A model generated the notes under the pieces. The model saw only the letters and a program-made list of their open reading frames with translations, did not search any database and was not told the DNA's origin. From positions 1 to 11,170 of the forward strand of contig DASSHC010000439.1 in NCBI GenBank assembly GCA_035693105.1: a stretch of 11,170 nucleotides of DNA, read 5' to 3'. The DNA is from DASSHC01 sp035693105. GTDB lineage: Bacteria > Chloroflexota > Chloroflexia > Thermomicrobiales > Thermomicrobiaceae. Shown here piece by piece: positions 6,760 to 11,170 of this stretch (positions are counted from its first letter, which is position 1; every line of letters begins with the position of its first letter). A program made the translations under genes and the position numbers.

Positions 6760-8843
6760 GCCACCCACTGCTCGGCGCCGACATCCTGTGGGATACCTGG
6801 GGCGTGCCCCACATCTTCGCCGCCGAGGACACCGTGCTCTTTCACGCCTTCGGCTTTGCCCAGGCGCACAACCACATCGATCTGATCCTGCGCCTCTACG
6901 GTCAGGCGCGCGGCCGCGCCGCCGAGTACTGGGGCGAGGAGTATCTGGCGTCCGACAGGCTCACCCGTACCATGAGCATCCCCGCGCGGGCCCACGACTG
7001 GCTGCGGAGCTATTCACCCGACTTCCGCCGCCAGCTCGACGCCTTCGCCGGCGGCATCAACCGCTACGCGGAGTACCACCCCGAGCGGCTGGCGCACGAC
7101 GTCAAGGTGGTGCTGCCGGTTGGTGCGGCCGACATCGTGGCCCACCTGCAGCGCATGCTCTTCACCTACCTGACGCGCACGGCGCAGTCCGGCCTGCCGC
7201 CGGGGTCGCTCCCGCTGATCGAGGATGGGTTGCCCAGCCTCAGGGGAATCCCCGGCTCTAACGGCTGGGCCATCGCGCCGTCGTACAGCCGTGACGGTAC
7301 TTCCCTGCTCCTGATCAACCCACACCTCCCCTGGAACGATCTCTACACCTGGGTCGAGGCACAGCTCTCGGCGCCCGGCTACGACTTCTACGGCATCACC
7401 CCGGTCGGCGTGCCGGTCCTGACCATGGGCTTCAACGACCACCACGGCTGGACGCACACGGTCAACACTTTCGACGGCTGGGACGCCTACCTGCTGACGC
7501 CGGACGGCGACGGCTACCGCTTCGACGGCGCGGTGCTCCCCTTTGAGACCGAGCGCGAGACCCTGGCCGTGCGCGAGCCGGACGGCAGCCTGCGCCAGGA
7601 AGAGTTGATCGTCCGGCGCTCGCGGCACGGGCCGGTGCTGGGCGAGTACGAGGGCCGGCCGGTGGCCGTGCGCGTGGTCGGCCTCGATCACTTCCCGGTC
7701 AAGCACACGCTGCAGCAGTGGTGGCAGATGGGCCAAGCGGAGGATTTCACCGCCTTCGAGCAGGCGCTGCGGCAGATGCAACTGCCCATGTTCACCGTGA
7801 TCTACGCCGACCGCGGCGGCCACATCCTGTCGCAGTACGCCGGGCTGGTGCCGGTGCGCCGCCAGGGCGACTGGGTCTACTGGGCCGGGCTGATCCCCGG
7901 CGACACCTCGGCCACGCTCTGGACCGAGGCGCTCCCCTACGACGATCTGCCGCGCGTGGTCGACCCGCCCAGCGGCTGGGTGCAGAACTCCAACAGCCCG
8001 CCCTGGCTGACGAGCCTGCCGCCCCAGCTCGACCCCGGCGACTTCCCGTCCTATCTGGCGCCGCATGGGCTCGGCCCGCGCGAGCAGGGCGGCTTGCGCA
8101 TGCTGCTGGAGCACGGCCCCTACACGCTCGACGACCTCGCCGGGGCTGCCGGCTCAACCGCCTCTGAGCTGACCCGTCACCTGCTCGATGAACTGATCGC
8201 CATCGTGGCCGCCACGGGCGACGCGCTGCTCGCGGACGCGGCTGCGATCCTCGCCGCCTGGGATCGGCGCTTCGACGCCGGCAGCCGGGGCGCGGTCCTC
8301 TTCGCGGCCTGGCTGGAGGCGCTGCTCGCGCCGGACCAGCCGTTCGACGCCCTCTTCGCCCTGCCCTGGGACCCCGAGCTGCCGCTGGAGACGCCCCTCG
8401 GCCTGGCCGACCCGCCCCGCGCCGTGGAAGCGTTACGTCAAGCCGGACACCAGCTTCTCGAACGCGGCGAGCCCCTCGACGTGGCCTGGGGCGAGCGTCA
8501 CCGGTTGCGCCTCGGCAGCTACGACTTGCCGGCCAACGGGGCGCGCGATCCGCTGGGCGTCTTCCGCGCCACCTGGTTTTGGCCGGGCGCGGACGACGCT
8601 GGGGTCGCGGTCGGCGGCACCAGCTTCCTGGCGGTCGTCGAGTTCGGTGAACAGGCTCGCGCCCGCGCGCTCCTCTGCTACGGCAACGCCAGCCAGCCCG
8701 GCTCGCAACACCGCGGCGACCAGCTTTCGCTGTATGCTGCCAAAGAGCTGCGGCCAGTGTGGCGCGAGCGCGCCGAGATCGAGGCGCACCTGGAGGCGCG
8801 CGAGGTGATCGAGGACAGTGGTGAGGCTGAAGATGATCGTTGA
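6756..8843 (+). CDS. penicillin acylase family (S45) N-terminal nucleophile amidohydrolase, apparently cytoplasmic
   Basis: 695 residues. The GTG start lies in a GTGA overlap with the hyuA stop, implying translational coupling. S45 enzymes cleave amide bonds between an acyl group and an amine (beta-lactams, N-acyl homoserine lactones, other N-acyl compounds) after self-cleavage into alpha and beta chains. The alpha-chain motif DTWGVPHIFA (13-22) is followed by FGFAQAHNHIDLI. The predicted autocleavage site is PG|SNGWAIAPS, giving Ser168 as nucleophile and new N-terminus, followed by LLLINPHLPW. VQNSNSPPW (409-417) fits the beta-chain oxyanion Asn, about 243-245 residues after Ser168, close to the spacing in penicillin G acylase. 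There is no signal peptide or membrane segment: the catalytic alpha motif begins at residue 8 or so, whereas characterised family members are usually exported. Substrate unknown; the hyuA coupling suggests amide or lactam catabolism. Confidence 0.9.
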   Translation: MSHPLLGADILWDTWGVPHIFAAEDTVLFHAFGFAQAHNHIDLILRLYGQARGRAAEYWGEEYLASDRLTRTMSIPARAHDWLRSYSPDFRRQLDAFAGGINRYAEYHPERLAHDVKVVLPVGAADIVAHLQRMLFTYLTRTAQSGLPPGSLPLIEDGLPSLRGIPGSNGWAIAPSYSRDGTSLLLINPHLPWNDLYTWVEAQLSAPGYDFYGITPVGVPVLTMGFNDHHGWTHTVNTFDGWDAYLLTPDGDGYRFDGAVLPFETERETLAVREPDGSLRQEELIVRRSRHGPVLGEYEGRPVAVRVVGLDHFPVKHTLQQWWQMGQAEDFTAFEQALRQMQLPMFTVIYADRGGHILSQYAGLVPVRRQGDWVYWAGLIPGDTSATLWTEALPYDDLPRVVDPPSGWVQNSNSPPWLTSLPPQLDPGDFPSYLAPHGLGPREQGGLRMLLEHGPYTLDDLAGAAGSTASELTRHLLDELIAIVAATGDALLADAAAILAAWDRRFDAGSRGAVLFAAWLEALLAPDQPFDALFALPWDPELPLETPLGLADPPRAVEALRQAGHQLLERGEPLDVAWGERHRLRLGSYDLPANGARDPLGVFRATWFWPGADDAGVAVGGTSFLAVVEFGEQARARALLCYGNASQPGSQHRGDQLSLYAAKELRPVWRERAEIEAHLEAREVIEDSGEAEDDR

Positions 8844-8859
8844 GCAATGTTTGAGGACG

Positions 8860-8974
8860 GATCCCTCGACTGCGCTCGGGATGACAGAGGTAGTTGAGGG
8901 GCTGACGACAACGTTCATTGTCGCCCGATAGGCCACATCCCTTTCCCTGTCATCCCGAGCGCAGTCGAGGGATC
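8860..8974. repeat. 28-bp perfect inverted repeat with 59-base spacer
   Basis: Arms 8860-8887 and 8947-8974 are exact reverse complements (ends GATCCCTCGA and TCGAGGGATC; inner ends GATGACAG and CTGTCATC). The spacer holds a smaller hairpin, CGACAA (8906-8911) with TTGTCG (8918-8923). The element fills most of the 200-base gap between the acylase and the M24 gene and codes for nothing recognisable. TGTCAT(C/T)CCGAGC-type dispersed repeats are common in several bacterial phyla, including Chloroflexota. As RNA it would fold into a long hairpin, which could terminate, stabilise or process the transcript. Confidence 0.85.
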
Positions 8975-9032
8975 TGTGCTGGGGCGGCACCCATCATCCT
9001 CGATGGGCAACGCCGTGGTGTGGGACGTGATT

Positions 9033-9037
9033 GGAGG
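9033..9037 (+). promoter_or_regulatory. Shine-Dalgarno that sets the M24 start
   Basis: GGAGG lies 6 bases before ATG 9044. It supports starting there rather than at the upstream in-frame ATG-like codons near 8918, which would translate through the inverted repeat arm. Confidence 0.75.
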
Positions 9038-9043
9038 CGCCAG

Positions 9044-9793
9044 ATGGTGGCCAAACGACGAGCTGAGATCGCGGGTCTGCGGCGGGCCGGCGCGGAGACG
9101 GCGCGGCTGCTGCGCGAGCTGGTCGCGCTGGCCACGCCGGGCGTCACCACCGGCGAGCTGAACGACTACGCGCTGCGCTTCATCGCGCGCCTCGGCGGCG
9201 AGGCGGTCTTTCACACCCAGAACCGCTTCCCCGGCGCGATCAACACCTCGATCAACGACGAGGCGGTCCACGGCGTGCCGGGCAAGCGGCGGCTCCAGGC
9301 CGGCGATCTGCTCAAGATCGACTGCGGCATCCGCCTGAACGGCTACTGCGGCGACACCACCGCCAGCGTCATCGTCGGACAGCCAGGTCCGCACGCCGCC
9401 GACCGCTCCGCGGTGCTGGAGGCGGCGCGCGAGGCGCTGCGCGTGGGCGTCGCGGCGGTGCGGGCCGGCGGGCATGTCGGCGACATCGGCGCGGCCATGG
9501 AGGCGTCCGTGGCGGCGCGCGGGTTCCGCCTGCTGCCGGAGTTCACCGGCCACGCCATCGGCAGCCGGCTCTGGGAGAAACCCTCGATCCCGGCGGTGGG
9601 CACCGCCGGCAGCGGCCCGCGCATCGTCGACGGCCTGGCCTTCACCATCGAGCCGATCGTGACCTCTGGCAGCGGTCAGGTCGTGCTCGGCGCCGACGGC
9701 TGGACCGTGCGCACCGCCGACGGCGCCCCGGTGGCGCAGTTCGAGCACACCGTGCTGGCGCGACCGGACGGCGCGCTGGTGCTGACGGCCTAG
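9044..9793 (+). CDS. type I methionine aminopeptidase-like protein (M24), divergent substrate site
   Basis: 249 residues, close to the length of E. coli MetAP (264). Methionine aminopeptidases remove the initiator Met with a two-metal centre. All five metal ligands are present: Asp93 (KIDCGI), Asp104 (GDTTAS), His170 (FTGH), Glu203 (FTIEPIV) and Glu234 (QFEHTV). The His of INDEAVHGVPG (His76, E. coli His79) is also kept. However, the usual GHGIG...HEEP segment reads GHAIGSRLWEKP, so Trp177 stands where E. coli has His178, which contacts the substrate, and Gly becomes Ala after the metal His. The protein may therefore be a MetAP with altered specificity or a related M24 aminopeptidase, not necessarily the housekeeping copy, which often sits in the ribosomal protein region. 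The start is fixed by GGAGG at 9033-9037. It lies between two palindromic elements inside the split hyuA...hyuB locus. Confidence 0.88.
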   Translation: MVAKRRAEIAGLRRAGAETARLLRELVALATPGVTTGELNDYALRFIARLGGEAVFHTQNRFPGAINTSINDEAVHGVPGKRRLQAGDLLKIDCGIRLNGYCGDTTASVIVGQPGPHAADRSAVLEAAREALRVGVAAVRAGGHVGDIGAAMEASVAARGFRLLPEFTGHAIGSRLWEKPSIPAVGTAGSGPRIVDGLAFTIEPIVTSGSGQVVLGADGWTVRTADGAPVAQFEHTVLARPDGALVLTA

Positions 9794-9806
9794 AACTCGG
9801 AGGTTG

Positions 9807-9854
9807 GGAGATTCTTCGCCTCCCTGTCATTCCGAGCCGCGGCGAAGAATCTCC
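9807..9854. repeat. 48-base palindromic repeat, 14-bp perfect stem
   Basis: GGAGATTCTTCGCC (9807-9820) pairs perfectly with GGCGAAGAATCTCC (9841-9854) around a 20-base loop. The segment 9824-9851 matches 21 of 28 bases of the repeat arm at 8947-8974 (shared CTGTCAT, CCGAGC, CGA and ATC), so it belongs to the same repeat family in another form. It sits 14 bases after the M24 stop and about 45 before hyuB. There is no T run, so it is not a standard intrinsic terminator, though it would fold stably in RNA. Confidence 0.75.
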
Positions 9855-9888
9855 TATCCAGTCGCAACAGCGTGCAGTCCTTACGGAT

Positions 9889-9893
9889 GGAGG
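9889..9893 (+). promoter_or_regulatory. Shine-Dalgarno that sets the hyuB start
   Basis: GGAGG ends 5 bases before GTG 9899, which supports that start. The in-frame ATG 9887 overlaps this motif and has no comparable purine-rich site upstream. Confidence 0.6.
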
Positions 9894-9898
9894 AGCGC

Positions 9899-11170
9899 GT
9901 GCCGACCGAACCTGAACGGGAATGGGCCAGCGGCAGCGACAAGGTGATGCTCGAGGTCTTGCGCAATCGCTTCCAGGCGATCGTGGACGAGATGGGGAAC
10001 GTCGTCCTGCGCACCGGGCACACCGTCTTCGTCAAGGAGACGGGCGACTTCGGCGTGGCGCTGGTCAGCGCGGGCGGCGAGGTCTTCGCCACGCCCTACC
10101 GGGTCGGCGTCCACCTGATGGTCGGGCTGCCGACCCGCCCGGTGCTGCGCTACATCGACGAGAAGCTGGGTGGGCTGCACGAGGGCGACGTCTTCCTCTC
10201 CAACGACCCGGTCACCAGCGGCGGCATGGCCACCCACCTGCCCGACATCTACATCTGGAAGCCGGTCTTCCATGACGGCCGGCTGCTGTGCTTCGCCTGG
10301 AGCTTCATCCACTTCTCCGACGTCGGCGGCCGCGTGCCCGGCAGCATCGCGCCCTCGAACACCGAGACGCTCCAGGAAGGAATCATCCTGCCGCCGGTGC
10401 GGCTCGTCGCGGGCGGCGAGCTGAACCGCGAGGTGCTCTCGATCGTGCTGGCCAACTCGCGCATCCCCGACCTCAACTGGGGCGACATCAAGGCGCAGCT
10501 AGCCGGGCTGAACACCGCCGAGCGCCGCCTGCGCGACCTGGTCGGGCGCTACGGCGAGGCGCCGGTGCGCCGCGGCATCGACGACGTGCTCGACTACGCC
10601 GAGGCGCAGGCGCGCCGGGTGATCGCCGAGGTTCCCGACGGCACCTATCGCTTCACCGACTACCTGGAGACCGACCACGTCCTGCCCGGCCGGCTGCAGC
10701 GTATCCAGCTCGCGCTGACGGTGGCCGGGAGCGACATGACGCTCGACTTCAGCGGCACGGACCCGCAGGTGCAGGCGGCATTCAACATCCCGACCAACGG
10801 ACAGCCGGGGCACTGGATGATCGCCTTCGGCCTGATCAGCTTCCTGCGCACGATGCAGCCCGACCTGGTGCTCAATAGCGGCGCCGTGCGCCCGCTGCAC
10901 TTCGTCTTCCCGCGCGGCAGCCTGCTCAATCCGGAGCCGGGCGCGCCCTACGGGGTGCGGGCCGCCACCATGTTCCGCGTCTTCGACGCCATCCTGGGCG
11001 CGCTGGCTCAGGCGCTGCCGGAGCGGATCAACGCGGCCGGCTCCAGCCAGGGCTCGATCTTGCTGGTGGCCGTCCCCGATCCCGAGACCGCCCGCCCGAA
11101 GGTCAGCGTCGTGCAGCCGCTGGCCGGCGGCTCGGGTGGGCGGCCGATGAAGGACGGCCTGGACGGCGTC
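9899..11170 (+). CDS. hyuB: hydantoinase/5-oxoprolinase family, subunit B, N-terminal part
   Basis: The frame stays open to the window end; 424 codons are visible, and full-length family members are usually well over 500 residues. HyuB is the partner of HyuA in ATP-dependent opening of hydantoins or oxoproline and in related carboxylases. Homology starts at KVMLEVLRNRF (15-25). Marks include HTVFVKETGDFGVAL (41-55), GDVFLSNDP (96-104), THLPDI (112-117), FIHFSDVGG (136-144), PSNTETLQEG (152-161), LANSRIPDLNWGD (184-196), PDGTY (246-250) and LDFSGTDPQV (282-291). The usual NDPYxGGTHLPD loop is NDP-VTSGGMAT-HLPD here, about three residues longer. The start GTG 9899 has a GGAGG site; ATG 9887 is a possible alternative adding four residues. 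A gap of 3.1 kb from hyuA, with two intervening enzyme genes, is unusual. Confidence 0.92.
   Translation, partial: MPTEPEREWASGSDKVMLEVLRNRFQAIVDEMGNVVLRTGHTVFVKETGDFGVALVSAGGEVFATPYRVGVHLMVGLPTRPVLRYIDEKLGGLHEGDVFLSNDPVTSGGMATHLPDIYIWKPVFHDGRLLCFAWSFIHFSDVGGRVPGSIAPSNTETLQEGIILPPVRLVAGGELNREVLSIVLANSRIPDLNWGDIKAQLAGLNTAERRLRDLVGRYGEAPVRRGIDDVLDYAEAQARRVIAEVPDGTYRFTDYLETDHVLPGRLQRIQLALTVAGSDMTLDFSGTDPQVQAAFNIPTNGQPGHWMIAFGLISFLRTMQPDLVLNSGAVRPLHFVFPRGSLLNPEPGAPYGVRAATMFRVFDAILGALAQALPERINAAGSSQGSILLVAVPDPETARPKVSVVQPLAGGSGGRPMKDGLDGV

Noticed and set aside
5821..8847. Several 300-370-codon minus-strand frames opposite hyuA and the acylase
   Set aside because: They are antisense to genes with strong family motifs and contain only compositionally biased sequence.
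8918..9043. N-terminal extension of the M24 frame
   Set aside because: It would translate the right arm of the inverted repeat. GGAGG placed before ATG 9044 gives a normal MetAP length.
8915..9748. 277-codon minus-strand frame opposite the M24 gene
   Set aside because: Antisense to a protein with a complete set of metal ligands; its own translation shows no family.

Overview
The window is GC-rich, densely coded and entirely plus-strand. Codon usage, the Pro/Thr-rich linkers and the style of the dispersed palindromic repeats suggest a Chloroflexota bacterium, perhaps of the Thermomicrobia type. That assignment is inference from general look, not from a marker gene.

Region 1 (1-3089) is a tight three-gene operon for a branched-chain-type 2-oxoacid dehydrogenase complex: the C-terminal part of E1 alpha (cut by the window edge), complete E1 beta, and complete lipoyl acyltransferase E2. 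Each downstream gene has a strong Shine-Dalgarno and gaps are 11-18 bases. No E3 (dihydrolipoamide dehydrogenase) follows, so the complex must take E3 from elsewhere. A small hairpin follows the E2 stop.

Region 2 (3090-3493) is about 400 bases without a credible gene. It holds a palindromic element of about 130 bases (3120-3251). Each terminal arm is itself a hairpin, and the two arms differ by a base-pair-preserving double change.

Region 3 (3494-8843) is a probable transcription unit: a lipoprotein with a Pro-Thr/Pro-Ser stalk and a predicted (beta/alpha)8-like domain of unknown function, then hydantoinase/oxoprolinase subunit A (hyuA), then a signal-less penicillin-acylase-family (S45) Ntn hydrolase whose GTG start overlaps the hyuA stop.

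Region 4 (8844-11170) has a 28-bp perfect inverted repeat, a type I methionine-aminopeptidase-like M24 protein with an altered substrate-site histidine, a second related palindrome, and the start of hydantoinase/oxoprolinase subunit B (hyuB), which runs off the end.

The notable point is the layout of the second half. The two subunits of an ATP-dependent cyclic-amide hydrolase (hyuA, hyuB) normally sit side by side. Here they flank an amide-cleaving Ntn acylase and a divergent M24 aminopeptidase, all on one strand. A shared role in breaking down N-acylated, cyclic or peptide-like amides is a reasonable hypothesis, but the sequence does not name the substrate. All three gaps longer than 100 bases hold palindromic elements, and two of these elements belong to one family.
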